A stretch of DNA of 64,000 bases from Alphaproteobacteria bacterium (GTDB lineage: Bacteria > Pseudomonadota > Alphaproteobacteria > Caulobacterales > Maricaulaceae), in NCBI GenBank assembly GCA_016124675.1, contig WGNG01000014.1, positions 1-64,000 on the forward strand, read 5' to 3'. Position 1 is the stretch's first letter; every line of letters starts with the position of its first letter. Both the position numbers and the translations under genes were made by a program. Of the stretch, positions 33,285 through 43,972 are shown piece by piece. Below the pieces are notes generated by a model. That model was not told where the DNA came from. It saw only the letters and a program-made list of their open reading frames with translations, and ran no database searches.

Positions 33285-35873
33285 ATGACTGACGCCCCCG
33301 CCGCCCCCGCCGCCCCGACGATGCGCACCGGCGCTGACGCCCCGGCCGAGGCCGGGCCGATGGACGCCGCCGCCGAAGACGCCGGGCTTGCGCCGTCGCA
33401 AGGCGTGTCGCGTGTGCGCCCGCTTCTGCGGCTGGTGTTGTGGACGGCCGGGCTGGGCGCGCTCGTTGCAGCCGGCGTGGCGATCATCGCCGGCGCAGCC
33501 GCCGGCTGGCATGGCGTGGTGCTGTTGGGCGGTCTCGCCGCAGCCGCGATGCTGGTGCTTTACGCGCTGGCGGCGGGCGATGCGGCGGGCCGCGCGCTGC
33601 GCGGCGGCGAGGGCGCGCGAACAGGTCTGGCCGAAGCCGCGCTCGAGGCCTCGCCCGATCCCCTGCTGATCACCGGGCCTGCGGGCCGCACCATCTGGGC
33701 CAACTCAGCCTACAGGACGCTGGCGCGCGAGGCGGACCTGTCGGACATGTTTGGCGCGCCTGCGCCCGAACGCCTGTTCGCGGGCGCCAGCGCGGCGGCG
33801 CTCTACCGGCTGGCGCGCGCCTGCGCGCGCGGCGAGGCGGGGCAGGAGATCGTGTCCATGCCCGCGCCGGGCGCCGGGGCCGAGCGCCGCTTCCAGGCTG
33901 ATGTCAGTCCCATGGACGCCGGCGCCGCCCTGTGGCGGTTCGCGCCCCGGCGCGCCCCGGACGCCCTCGACGCCCCCGGCGCGCCGGACTGGGCCGAACA
34001 TGCGCCGGTCGGTCTGTTCCTGGCTGACGGGGAAGGCCGGGTTCTGGGCGCCAACGCCACCTTGCGCGGCTGGATCGGCGTGGAGGCTGGCAAGGCGCTC
34101 AAGCTGCGCGATTTTCTGTCGCCCGAGAGCGCAGACGCGTTCGCGCGCAGCCGCGGCGCCCGGATCGCCATGCGCCTGGAAGCAACCCTCAAGGCGCGCG
34201 GCGGGGTGGAGAGCCCGGTCGTGCTGGCGCTGGACTGGAGCGAGGCGACGCCCGCCTGTGCGCGCGTCGTGGTCTACGGCCTGTCGCCCGCAGGCGCGCC
34301 GCCGGGGATCGCACAGCTGGCGCAGGCGGGCGCCGCCCGGGGCGGGCGCACGTTCGACGACATGTTCGCCACGGCGCCTTTCGGCCTGGCCCGCCTCGAC
34401 GGGATGGCGCTGGAAGACGCCGTGATCGAGGACGCCAATCCCGCCTTCATCGCCTTGTCAGGCGGCGTCGCCATTCCCGGCAAGCGCTTTCTCGATCTGT
34501 TCCGGATCGCCGGGGGCGATACGCCGGACCTGGTGTTCGCCGCCGCCCTGGCCGGGCGCGGCGAGCCCAGCGAGGCCTGCCTCGTGTGCGGGCAGGGCGT
34601 GCGCACGGTGCAGGTCTTCATGACCCCTGTGCGCGCCGGCAAGCGGGCGGTCTATGTGATGGACGTCACCGGCTGGAAGGAGCTGGAGCAGAAGGTCGAC
34701 CAGGCTGGCAAGATGCAGGCCGTGGGCCAGCTCGCCAGCGGCGTCGCGCATGATTTCAACAACATGCTCACCGTGGTCAAGTTTCACCTCGGCGAATTGC
34801 TGGCGCGCCATCCCGTCGGCGATCCCAGCTATCACGACCTGCAGCAGCTGCGCTCGGTCAGCGCGCGCCAGGCGGGCCTGGTGCGCCAGCTGCTGGCGTT
34901 CTCGCGCAAGCAGACCTTCCGCATGACGGTGTTCGACCTCTCCGAGGTGCTGTCCGACTGCACCCACATGCTCAACCAGATTCTCGAAGAGACCGTCCGC
35001 CTCGACATCCGCCACGGGCGCGACCTGCCGCTGATACGCGCCGACCGGGTGCAGATCGACAATATCCTGGTCAATCTCGCCACCAATGCCCGTGACGCCA
35101 TGAAGGCGCAGGGCGGCGGGGTGCTGACCATCACCACCGAAGCCGTGGACGCCGCCCGGGTGCGCCGCGCCGGGGCGCCGGAGCCGGTGGAGGGGCCGTG
35201 GGCCGCGATCCATGTCGCCGACACCGGCATCGGCATGGATGAGGCGACGCGCGAAAAGATTTTCGAACCCTTCTTCACCACCAAGGCCCATCAGGGCGGC
35301 TCCGGGCTCGGCCTGTCGACCGTCTATGGCATCATCAAGCAGACCGGCGGCTATCTGTTCGTCGAGTCAAAGCCCGGCAAAGGCACGGTGTTCCACATCT
35401 ATCTGCCCGGCCATGAACCGAGCCCCCAGGAGGCCGAAACGCTGGTGGTCGAGGCGGCCGCCGCCGACATCAGGCCCGAGCCGCGCGATCAGGCCGGTCA
35501 TGGCCGCATCCTGTTCGTCGAGGACGAGCAGATGTTGCGTTCGGTGGCGGCCAGCACGCTGCGCCGCAAGGGCTATGAGGTGGTCGAGGCCTGCGACGGC
35601 GAGGAGGCGCTGGAGATTCTCGAGGCCGAGCCGGAGAGCTTCGATCTCCTGCTGTCAGACGTCGTCATGCCCGGCATGACCGGGCCGAAGCTCCTGGAGC
35701 GCGCGCGCCATCTTCTGGGATCGGCGCGCATCGTCTTCGTCTCCGGCTATGCCGAGGAGGACTTCTCCGACACGCTCTCGGCCGATCTCGCCATCTCCTT
35801 CCTGCCCAAGCCGTTCGAGATCCAGGACCTCGCCGAGCGGGTGAAGCAGGAGCTCGCCGCCGCCCGCGCATAG
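33285..35873 (+). CDS. cckA: Cell-cycle hybrid histidine kinase CckA
   Basis: The 862-residue protein has an Ala/Pro-rich N-terminus, two helices (about 45-90), two PAS-like regions (about 110-210 and 350-460), and a HisKA domain with phospho-His489 in GVAHDFNN. The HATPase domain contains NLATNARDAM, DTGIGM and GSGLGLSTVYGI. The C-terminal receiver has Asp792 in LLSDVVMPGMTG. This architecture is CckA, which feeds phosphate through ChpT to CtrA and CpdR in Caulobacterales. The N-terminal third is poorly conserved, as usual. Confidence 0.93.
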   Translation: MTDAPAAPAAPTMRTGADAPAEAGPMDAAAEDAGLAPSQGVSRVRPLLRLVLWTAGLGALVAAGVAIIAGAAAGWHGVVLLGGLAAAAMLVLYALAAGDAAGRALRGGEGARTGLAEAALEASPDPLLITGPAGRTIWANSAYRTLAREADLSDMFGAPAPERLFAGASAAALYRLARACARGEAGQEIVSMPAPGAGAERRFQADVSPMDAGAALWRFAPRRAPDALDAPGAPDWAEHAPVGLFLADGEGRVLGANATLRGWIGVEAGKALKLRDFLSPESADAFARSRGARIAMRLEATLKARGGVESPVVLALDWSEATPACARVVVYGLSPAGAPPGIAQLAQAGAARGGRTFDDMFATAPFGLARLDGMALEDAVIEDANPAFIALSGGVAIPGKRFLDLFRIAGGDTPDLVFAAALAGRGEPSEACLVCGQGVRTVQVFMTPVRAGKRAVYVMDVTGWKELEQKVDQAGKMQAVGQLASGVAHDFNNMLTVVKFHLGELLARHPVGDPSYHDLQQLRSVSARQAGLVRQLLAFSRKQTFRMTVFDLSEVLSDCTHMLNQILEETVRLDIRHGRDLPLIRADRVQIDNILVNLATNARDAMKAQGGGVLTITTEAVDAARVRRAGAPEPVEGPWAAIHVADTGIGMDEATREKIFEPFFTTKAHQGGSGLGLSTVYGIIKQTGGYLFVESKPGKGTVFHIYLPGHEPSPQEAETLVVEAAAADIRPEPRDQAGHGRILFVEDEQMLRSVAASTLRRKGYEVVEACDGEEALEILEAEPESFDLLLSDVVMPGMTGPKLLERARHLLGSARIVFVSGYAEEDFSDTLSADLAISFLPKPFEIQDLAERVKQELAAARA

Positions 35874-35901
35874 CCGCGGCCAGGCCGGGGGCGCGCGTTT
35901 T

Positions 35902-35916
35902 GTTCCACTTGCGTTC
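35902..35916 (+). promoter_or_regulatory. LexA (SOS) box of recA, alphaproteobacterial type
   Basis: GTTCCACTTGCGTTC matches the alphaproteobacterial LexA operator GTTC-N7-GTTC exactly. It begins 94 bases before the recA start, so recA is expected to be DNA-damage inducible. Confidence 0.8.
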
Positions 35917-35995
35917 CCGGAACAAAATATGTACTTTCTGGCCATGAGCCCTGCATTGCCCGACTCGGGCGGGCGTGTCAGAAGGAAGCATCATC

Positions 35996-37081
<1,086 letters not shown>

Positions 37082-37253
37082 GGCCGCGCAGGTTTCTATC
37101 GCATCATCCTTGTGTGTCTGCACAATCTACAGCGGGCGCTTGGCGAAGCCGGGCGCCCGCACGTATATGGGCGCTGGACTGGCTGGCGCGCACATATGTA
37201 CGGGCGCCGGCTGCAACCCTGTGCGATGGCGCGCCGCGCGCCCGGAGTGACTG

Positions 37254-39920
37254 ATGACCGCCTTGGCCGATATCCGCAGCCAGTTTCTGGGCTTCTTCGC
37301 CGCGCGCGATCATGAGGTCGTCGCCTCGGCGCCGCTGGTGCCGCAGGACGATCCCACCTTGTTGTTCGTCAATGCCGGCATGGCGCCGTTCAAGAACGCG
37401 TTCACGGGCGCTGAAACCCGGGCCAGGCTGCGCGCCGTCTCCTCGCAGAAATGTGTGCGTGCGGGCGGCAAGCACAATGATCTTGATAATGTCGGCTATA
37501 CCGCGCGCCACCATACCTTCTTTGAAATGCTGGGCAATTTTTCGTTCGGCGATTATTTCAAGGACGACGCGGTCGATTTCGCCTGGTCGCTGGTCACCCG
37601 CGATTTCGGGCTTGATCCCGGCCGGCTGCTTGTGACCGTCTACGCCGAGGACGAAGAGGCCGCCGCGATCTGGCGCAAGGTGGCGGGCCTTCCCGATTCG
37701 CGCATTTTGCGGATCGCCACCTCGGACAATTTCTGGACCATGGGCGATACCGGCCCGTGCGGTCCGTGTTCGGAAATCTTCTACGATCACGGCGCCCACG
37801 TGCCGGGCGGACCGCCGGGCAGTCCGGACCAGGACGGCGACCGCTTCATCGAGATCTGGAATCTCGTCTTCATGCAGTACGAGCAGCTCGCCGGCGGCGA
37901 GCGGCGCAATCTGCCCAAGCCCTCCATCGACACCGGCATGGGGCTGGAGCGCATTGCGGCGGTGCTGCAGGGCGTGCACAATAATTACGAGATCGACCTG
38001 TTCCGCACCCTGATCGCGGCCGAGGAAGAGGCCCTCAAGGTGAAGGCGCAAGGCGAGGCGCTGGCGAGTTTCCGTGTCATCGCCGACCATCTGCGCGCCT
38101 CGAGCTTCCTGATCGGTGACGGCGTCACCCCGTCCAATGAGGGGCGCGGCTATGTGCTGCGCCGGATCATGCGCCGCGCCATGCGGCACGCGCACATGCT
38201 GGGCGCGCATGAGCCGGTCTTGTTTTCGCTGGCGCGCACGCTCGCCGACGAGATGGGGGCCGCCTATCCCGAGCTGACGCGCGCCCTGCCGGCGATCGAG
38301 GAGACGCTGCGCGGCGAGGAGGAGCGCTTCCAGCGCACGCTTGGCCGCGGCCTCGGCCTCCTGGAAGAGGCGACCGCCCAGCTCAAGCCCGGCGAGGCGC
38401 TGGCGGGCGAGACCGCGTTCAAGCTGTACGACACGTACGGTTTCCCCCTCGACCTCACCCAGGACGCCCTGCGCGCGCGCGGGCTGACCGTGGACGAGGC
38501 CGGCTTCGAGACTGCCATGGAGCGCCAGCGCGCCCAGGCGCGCGCCCACTGGGCGGGCTCCGGCGACGCCGCCGCTGACGGATTGTGGTTCTCCTTGCGC
38601 GACCGGGTGGGCGACACGCACTTCACCGGCCACGGCGCCCATGACGGCGCCGGCGTCCTGCAGGCGATCATCGCCGGCGGCGCCGAAACGGATCGCCTCA
38701 AGGCCGGAGAGACGGCCGAGCTGGTGTTTGACCGCACCCCCTTCTACGCCGAGGGCGGCGGCCAGATCGGCGATAGCGGCGAGATCGCGTTTGACAATGG
38801 CGCGCGCTTCATCGTGCGCGACGTGCAAAAGCGCGCCGGATCGCTCCACGCCCATATCGGAACCCTGGTGGAGGGCGAGATCGCGCCCGGCGCGTCTGCG
38901 TCCCTGCGCGCGGATGATCCGCGCCGGCGCCAGACCCGCGCCAACCACTCGGCCACCCACCTCATGCATGCCGCCCTGCGCGCGGTGCTGGGCCCCCACG
39001 TCACCCAGAAGGGCTCCTATGTCGGGCCGGACCGGCTGCGCTTTGACTTCTCCCATGGCCGCGCGGTCACCGCAGACGAGATCGCGGCCATCGAGGCTCA
39101 GGTGAACGCCGTCATCCGCCAGAATGCGCCCGCGGAAATCGCCGAAATGAGCCCCGCCGAGGCCATCGAGAAGGGTGCGCTCGCCCTGTTCGGTGAGAAA
39201 TATGGCGAACGTGTGCGCGTGCTCGCCATGGGCGCCGCGCTCGACGGCGAGGGCAATAGCTATTCGGTGGAGCTGTGCGGCGGCCTGCACGTGGCGCGCA
39301 CCGGTGATATCGCCCTGTTCAAGATTGTCGGCGAAGGCGCCGTCAGCGCCGGCGTGCGCCGCATCGAGGCGCTGACCGGCGAGGCTGCACGCCTGTGGCT
39401 GGAGACCGAGGCGGGCATCGCCCGCGCGGCCGCCACCCAGCTCAAGCTGCCGACCCAGGATCTGGTCGCGCGCGTGGCCGCCCTTCAGGACGAGCGCAAA
39501 ATGCTGGAGCGCCAGCTCGCTGAAGCCAGGAAGCAGCTTGCCATGGGCGGCGGCGCCTCGGGCGGGGGCGACGCGCCCGAAACGCTCGGCTCGCTGCAAT
39601 TCCTTGGCCGCGTGCTTGAGGGCGTCAGCGGCAAGGATGTGCGCGATCTCGTGCATGAGGCGCGCCAGACGCTGACCAGCGGCGTTGCCGCCTTCGTCGG
39701 CGTCGACGATGGCAAGGCCGCAGTTGCGGTCGCCGTCACGCCCGATCTTGCCGGCCGCATCGACGCCGTGGCGCTGGTGCGCGTGGGCGCCGGACAGGTG
39801 GGCGGCAAGGGCGGGGGCGGCAAACCCGATCTCGCCCAGGCCGGCGGACCGGACGGGTCGGGCGCCCGGGCGGCGCTCGCCGCGATCCGCGAGGCGGTCA
39901 GCGCGGCGGCGTCGGCCTGA
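37254..39920 (+). CDS. alaS: Alanyl-tRNA synthetase
   Basis: The 888-residue protein is full length. The catalytic core is at residues 1-250 ([47 protein letters not shown]). The tRNA-recognition helices follow. The editing domain has [12 protein letters not shown] and [10 protein letters not shown] with its zinc ligands, and the C-terminal DHHA1 domain is Gly-rich. In many bacteria alaS follows recA and recX. Here recX is absent and the 172-base gap contains imperfect near-repeats (see findings). Confidence 0.97.
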   Translation: MTALADIRSQFLGFFAARDHEVVASAPLVPQDDPTLLFVNAGMAPFKNAFTGAETRARLRAVSSQKCVRAGGKHNDLDNVGYTARHHTFFEMLGNFSFGDYFKDDAVDFAWSLVTRDFGLDPGRLLVTVYAEDEEAAAIWRKVAGLPDSRILRIATSDNFWTMGDTGPCGPCSEIFYDHGAHVPGGPPGSPDQDGDRFIEIWNLVFMQYEQLAGGERRNLPKPSIDTGMGLERIAAVLQGVHNNYEIDLFRTLIAAEEEALKVKAQGEALASFRVIADHLRASSFLIGDGVTPSNEGRGYVLRRIMRRAMRHAHMLGAHEPVLFSLARTLADEMGAAYPELTRALPAIEETLRGEEERFQRTLGRGLGLLEEATAQLKPGEALAGETAFKLYDTYGFPLDLTQDALRARGLTVDEAGFETAMERQRAQARAHWAGSGDAAADGLWFSLRDRVGDTHFTGHGAHDGAGVLQAIIAGGAETDRLKAGETAELVFDRTPFYAEGGGQIGDSGEIAFDNGARFIVRDVQKRAGSLHAHIGTLVEGEIAPGASASLRADDPRRRQTRANHSATHLMHAALRAVLGPHVTQKGSYVGPDRLRFDFSHGRAVTADEIAAIEAQVNAVIRQNAPAEIAEMSPAEAIEKGALALFGEKYGERVRVLAMGAALDGEGNSYSVELCGGLHVARTGDIALFKIVGEGAVSAGVRRIEALTGEAARLWLETEAGIARAAATQLKLPTQDLVARVAALQDERKMLERQLAEARKQLAMGGGASGGGDAPETLGSLQFLGRVLEGVSGKDVRDLVHEARQTLTSGVAAFVGVDDGKAAVAVAVTPDLAGRIDAVALVRVGAGQVGGKGGGGKPDLAQAGGPDGSGARAALAAIREAVSAAASA

Positions 39921-40011
39921 TTCAAGGGGGCGCGCGCCGGATCAGGCCCGGCTCCCCTTTGTCATGATCCCGGTGTAGACTGGGTGCGATGGCATGAGGA
40001 GGCGCAGCGTC

Positions 40012-40911
40012 ATGGCGGTCAGGACATTCAACTTGATGCGCATCGCTGCGGCGGCGGGACTGGCTTGCCTGGCCTCGGCTTGCGTCACCACGGCGCCCAC
40101 CCTGTCGCCCTCCGGCTTCACGGCGCGCGAGGCGGCGCCGGTGTCACCGGTGATCGACCCGGCGCCCTTCAACGAGACTGACGCCGGCTTCGAGATTGTC
40201 GGGGCGCAGTTTCGCGCCTCGATCGTGTTTCGCGACGTGGACGGGCGGGCATCGGCGCAGTTTCACGGCGAGGGGTTCCGCGCCGGTCCGGTCGACGCTG
40301 AACTTGACCTCTCCCGGCCCTGGATCAGCGATGGCGAGCGCGTGTTCGCTGAGGGCGGGCCGATGGAGCGGGTTCACGTGTCATTGCGTGCGCGTCCTTG
40401 CGGCACGCCGGATGGTGTCTGGGCGCGCGAAGCCTTGGTTCTGGTGGGCAGGCAGATCTATCACGGCTGCGCGCGCGAGACCGGACCGGTCCCCAGCTGG
40501 ACTGAAAACCTGCCCGCCCTGATGGCGGACATAACCGCCTGCGTCAGCGCGGCGCGCAATTCCTCCATGGCTTTCGTGCGCGGCAGCGGCCAGGCCCATG
40601 TGCTCCACGCCGGGCAGGAGCGCGCCGGAACCCGCGTGCGCATGCGCTTTGGCGAATCGGGCCGCTGGGACTGTCTCGCCGGGTCCGCAGGCCCTGAGTT
40701 CTCCGTGGTCAGCGACCGCGCCGCGCCTGTCCCGGGCGAGGCCGATCCGGTCTTCATGCCCGGCGCAATGCCCACCGACGGCGACGGCTGCTATCTCTAC
40801 GAAGCGGTTGAGGACGCCAGCGGCGCGCTGATCGGCGCGCTGGCCCATGACGTGTGCGCAACCGGCGCCCTCGCCATGGCCCCGGCCGGCGCGCAGGGTG
40901 ATCGCATGTAG
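40012..40911 (+). CDS. Predicted lipoprotein of unknown function
   Basis: The 299-residue protein has a signal with lipobox LASAC ending near residue 24. Its mature part contains three to four Cys pairs (RARPCGTPDG, YHGCARETG, ADITACVSAARN, DCLAGSAG, GDGCYLYE), suggesting disulfides. The organisation, with two halves each of a hydrophobic strand and Cys, loosely resembles secreted proteins of the META/COG3650 type, but no firm match was made. GGAGG precedes the ATG at 40012. Confidence 0.6.
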   Translation: MAVRTFNLMRIAAAAGLACLASACVTTAPTLSPSGFTAREAAPVSPVIDPAPFNETDAGFEIVGAQFRASIVFRDVDGRASAQFHGEGFRAGPVDAELDLSRPWISDGERVFAEGGPMERVHVSLRARPCGTPDGVWAREALVLVGRQIYHGCARETGPVPSWTENLPALMADITACVSAARNSSMAFVRGSGQAHVLHAGQERAGTRVRMRFGESGRWDCLAGSAGPEFSVVSDRAAPVPGEADPVFMPGAMPTDGDGCYLYEAVEDASGALIGALAHDVCATGALAMAPAGAQGDRM

Positions 40912-41039
40912 GCCTTGAACACCGGCCCCGCGCCTTCAGGGGCGGGCCTTCGGATCGGGGCGCACCCAGACAGGTCTGTTGTACCCGTGCCGGCATTCAT
41001 ACCCCCCTTCGGGGAAGGGCAGGGGCGTCAAACCGGGCC

Positions 41040-41633
41040 TCAGCCCGGCGGCGCCGGCGCCAGATGCGTGACCCGCGTCTGAAAGGCGTCATCGCCGCCC
41101 GGCGTCAGCAGCAGCGGCGCGCTGCGCGCAATGGCGTCCAGCAGCGCCGAAAACCAGTCCTGGTCGGCCTTGGGCACATCGGACAACACCCAGGCGGTGA
41201 CGCGGTCCTTGTCGCCGGGGTGGCCGATCCCGATCCGTCCGCGGCGGAAATCACCCGGCACATGGGCCATGATCGAGCGCAGCCCGTTATTGCCGGCATG
41301 CCCGCCGCCGCGCTTCAGGCGGAACTTGCCGGGGGCGAGATCAAGCTCGTCATGAAACACGGTGAGGTCGGCCGCCTCAAGCCGGAAGAAGCGCATCGCC
41401 TCGGCCACCGAGCGGCCCGCCTCATTGTAAAACGTCTGCGGCTTCAGGAGCAGCACGCGCGCGGGCCCGCCAGCAGTCTCGATTGCGCCCTCGCACGCCT
41501 CGCCCTGGAAACGCTTGCGCCAGGGGCCGAGCGACCAGTGGGCGGCAATGGCGTCCACCGCCATGAACCCGGCATTATGGCGCGTGCCCGCGTATTTGGA
41601 GCCCGGATTGCCGAGCCCTGTGATCAGGTGCAT
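41040..41633 (-). CDS. pth: Peptidyl-tRNA hydrolase
   Basis: The 197-residue protein hydrolyses peptidyl-tRNA released from stalled ribosomes. Conserved elements are ITGLGNPGSKYAGTRHNAGF with catalytic His19, LLLKPQTFYNEAG, FHDELDL with the catalytic Asp, and GGGHAGNNGLRS. ATG at 41633 is preferred because GGAG is six bases upstream, and the family begins there. It lies 96 bases after rplY, the typical rplY-pth pairing. Confidence 0.96.
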   Translation of the reverse strand: MHLITGLGNPGSKYAGTRHNAGFMAVDAIAAHWSLGPWRKRFQGEACEGAIETAGGPARVLLLKPQTFYNEAGRSVAEAMRFFRLEAADLTVFHDELDLAPGKFRLKRGGGHAGNNGLRSIMAHVPGDFRRGRIGIGHPGDKDRVTAWVLSDVPKADQDWFSALLDAIARSAPLLLTPGGDDAFQTRVTHLAPAPPG

Positions 41634-41729
41634 GGCGTGCTCCACGCATGAAAAGGGCGGCGGCAGGATTGAGGCTCCGGCGCGCCGCCCGTGTGATCTG
41701 GCTCAGGGCCGGGGTGAATGCCGGACGGA

Positions 41730-42350
41730 CTAGTCCTCGCCGGTCCCGTCCGCGTCGGCCGCCGCGCCATCTTCGGCATCAATGACCGCACGCGAGCCTT
41801 GCATGGTCGCGATGGTGAAGTCGCGGTCGGTGATGGTCGGGGTCACGCCCGCAGGCAGCGTCACCTGCGAGATGTGCAGCGACTCGCCGATATTCATGTG
41901 GGCGATATCGATCTCGATCGCTTCGGGAATGCTGCCGGCCGGGCAGTACACCTCGATCGTGTGGCGCACCACGTTCAGCACGCCGCCGCGCTTGATGCCG
42001 GGTGATTTTTCGTCGTTGAGGAAGTGAACCGGCACATCAACCGCGATCACCGAGTCCTCGTCCACGCGCTGCAGGTCGACGTGCAGCGGGAAATCGCGCA
42101 CCGGATCAAACTGCACGTCGCGCGTCAGCACGGTTTGCGTCTCGCCCTTGTGATCAATCGTGACCATCTGGGACAGGAACTTGCCCGAGTTGATCGCCTT
42201 GACCAGCTCGTTGTTTTTCATCGTGATGGCGACCGGCCCGCGATCGCCGCCATACAGCACGCCCGGCACAAGGCCGCGGCGGCGCGCTTCGCGGGCGCCG
42301 CCCTTGCCGGTGCGCTCGCGCACTTCGACGGAAAGAACAATATCGCTCAT
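41730..42350 (-). CDS. rplY: 50S ribosomal protein L25 (TL5/CTC family)
   Basis: The 206-residue protein is the long form of L25, with the N-terminal 5S rRNA-binding domain (GKGGAREARRRGLVPGVLYGG) and the C-terminal TL5 beta domain (IKRGGVLNVVRHTIEVYCPA, DIAHMNIGESLHISQV). The acidic tail ends in AAADADGTGED. It is upstream of pth in the same direction. Confidence 0.96.
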   Translation of the reverse strand: MSDIVLSVEVRERTGKGGAREARRRGLVPGVLYGGDRGPVAITMKNNELVKAINSGKFLSQMVTIDHKGETQTVLTRDVQFDPVRDFPLHVDLQRVDEDSVIAVDVPVHFLNDEKSPGIKRGGVLNVVRHTIEVYCPAGSIPEAIEIDIAHMNIGESLHISQVTLPAGVTPTITDRDFTIATMQGSRAVIDAEDGAAADADGTGED

Positions 42351-42507
42351 CGGACCGGTTCCTCAGGGTTCAAATGCATGCGCCGCCCAACCCGGCGGCG
42401 CACGGCGCGCGGCGACGCGCCTCGTACGCGGCGCCGCAATTCGAGCGGCGGGCTATAGCCGATCCGCAAAACCCGCGCAAGGCGCGCGGTGCGCGGATCG
42501 CTGCGGC

Positions 42508-42738
42508 TCACACGATCCCGGCTGACCAGGCCAGCAGGCCGGCCCCGCAGATCAGGAACAGGCCGCCGCAGATGACGCACGTGCTCGTCTCGAACGGTCC
42601 CGACAGCTCGAAGATCCGCCGGGCGGACGCCAGCGCGCCTGTGGGCGACAGCAGGGGGGCGGTGATGAACGCCAGACCTGAAAGGGTCAGGAATATCCCC
42701 GCAAAGGCGACCAGAGTGAGCATGTCCGTTTCCCGCAT
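42508..42738 (-). CDS. Small two-helix membrane protein
   Basis: The product has 76 residues (71 if the ATG at 42723 is used). Two hydrophobic helices, LVAFAGIFLTLSGLAFITAPL and STCVICGGLFLICGAGLLAW, are joined by a short polar loop (SARRIFELSGPFE). No known family was recognised. No clear ribosome site precedes either start. It is isolated between rplY and the DUF3137 gene. Confidence 0.5.
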   Translation of the reverse strand: MRETDMLTLVAFAGIFLTLSGLAFITAPLLSPTGALASARRIFELSGPFETSTCVICGGLFLICGAGLLAWSAGIV

Positions 42739-42792
42739 AAAGGGTTTTCGGGTAGCAAGATACCGGACTGCTTCGCCTGTTGTCGAGATGGA

Positions 42793-43764
42793 TCAGGTGG
42801 CCAGACCGCCGCCCTCGGACGGCGGCTGCAGAAGCGTCTCGATAATGTCCTCGATCAGCCTGAACTCGGCGTGCAGCGTCGCGACGCGCTTGCGGTCATC
42901 AAGCCGCGAGAACAGCGAGCCGGGTTCGAACTTGTTCCCGGTCTCGGCCGCGATCAGAAGCTCGCCGCGCCCGCTCTCGGGGACGAGGTCCTCGTCAAAC
43001 ACGCAGCGCACATTCTTGCCCGCGAGTATTTCCTCCAGGCGCAGCAGGCGCTCCATGAAGGAGGGGGTGAGCAGATAGCGCGCCATGACCTGATCGGTGC
43101 CGTACACCTCGAACAACCGTTCGAACTTCGGATCCACCAGGCCGATGCGCTCCAGCTTGCGCCCGGAAAAATGCCGCCGCGAGAACGCTTCGAGGCCATT
43201 GAACATGCCCATGTCGCGGGTGACCAGCGTGACGCCTTCCACCGTGCGGGGGAAGCTCATGCGGATGAGCACGCCATGGAACACCGTGACATAATAGGTC
43301 CGGTCCTTGGTCTGGCGGCGCTGCTCGAGATGGGCTTCATAAAGCTCGAAATCAGCCCCGTGCGCCTCGCCGGCGAAATGATCCTCGAACGCGCGCCGGT
43401 CCGACCCGGGCAGCAGCCCGTGGGAGACGAAGTCGTCGTACCGGGCCGGGCTCGGCGGTTTGGGCGAATAGGTCAGGCCGAAGGCCTGCGCCAGGCGCGT
43501 GTTGAGGCCATGCTTGACCTCCTTGCGCAATTGCTGGAGCGGATAGCCCGCAAACGCCAGGATCCCCAGCGCGGCGCCGATCGCGGCAATCAACACCACG
43601 GGCATCGGCGCGCCCGCCAGGCCAAGGCCGGCCCCGATCACCAGGGCGGCCACGATGGCGATCACGCTGCCAATGATGAAACGCGAGACCGCCGCCTTGC
43701 GCCGGTCTTCCTTCTGCGTCAGCCAGGGACCCAGTTCGGCCATGGCGTGGTCGAGATCTTTCAT
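42793..43764 (-). CDS. DUF3137 domain-containing membrane protein
   Basis: The 323-residue protein has a cytosolic N-terminus (KDLDHAMAELGPWLTQKED) and two adjacent helices at about 30-75 (GSVIAIVAALVIGAGLGLAG, VVLIAAIGAALGILAFAG). A large soluble domain follows, with VFHGVLIRMSFPRTVEGVTLVTRD and the Phe/Arg-rich GRKLERIGLVDPKFERLFEVYGTDQVMARYLLTP stretch that defines DUF3137. ATG at 43764 has GGGGG six bases upstream. The function of the family is unknown. Confidence 0.82.
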   Translation of the reverse strand: MKDLDHAMAELGPWLTQKEDRRKAAVSRFIIGSVIAIVAALVIGAGLGLAGAPMPVVLIAAIGAALGILAFAGYPLQQLRKEVKHGLNTRLAQAFGLTYSPKPPSPARYDDFVSHGLLPGSDRRAFEDHFAGEAHGADFELYEAHLEQRRQTKDRTYYVTVFHGVLIRMSFPRTVEGVTLVTRDMGMFNGLEAFSRRHFSGRKLERIGLVDPKFERLFEVYGTDQVMARYLLTPSFMERLLRLEEILAGKNVRCVFDEDLVPESGRGELLIAAETGNKFEPGSLFSRLDDRKRVATLHAEFRLIEDIIETLLQPPSEGGGLAT

Positions 43765-43972
43765 GCGCATCCCCCGAGGTCTGGTCGAGCCAGACCCTGC
43801 CGTGATGCGCAGGCCGCGTCCAGAGCGGCTCGACGCCCGGCGCCAGCGGCCCTTTTCCTTTGACCGCGCCGCGGGAGTCGCAACACAATCATAATATTGT
43901 TTCATCGTGTCGGCAGGCCGGGCGCCCACGGGCGCCGGGCGCGGCGCTTATGTGTCGAAAGGCGGACGGGCC

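Noticed and set aside
37134-37160. GC-rich hairpin after recA as a terminator
   Set aside because: A stem CGGGCGC/GCGCCCG can be drawn, but there is no T-run, so I do not call it a terminator.
37104-39656. 850-codon minus-strand open frame
   Set aside because: It lies wholly antisense to alaS, which is unmistakable. It is a shadow frame caused by high GC at third positions.
40920-40955. GC-rich inverted repeat after the lipoprotein gene as a terminator
   Set aside because: The stem is imperfect and no T-run follows it.
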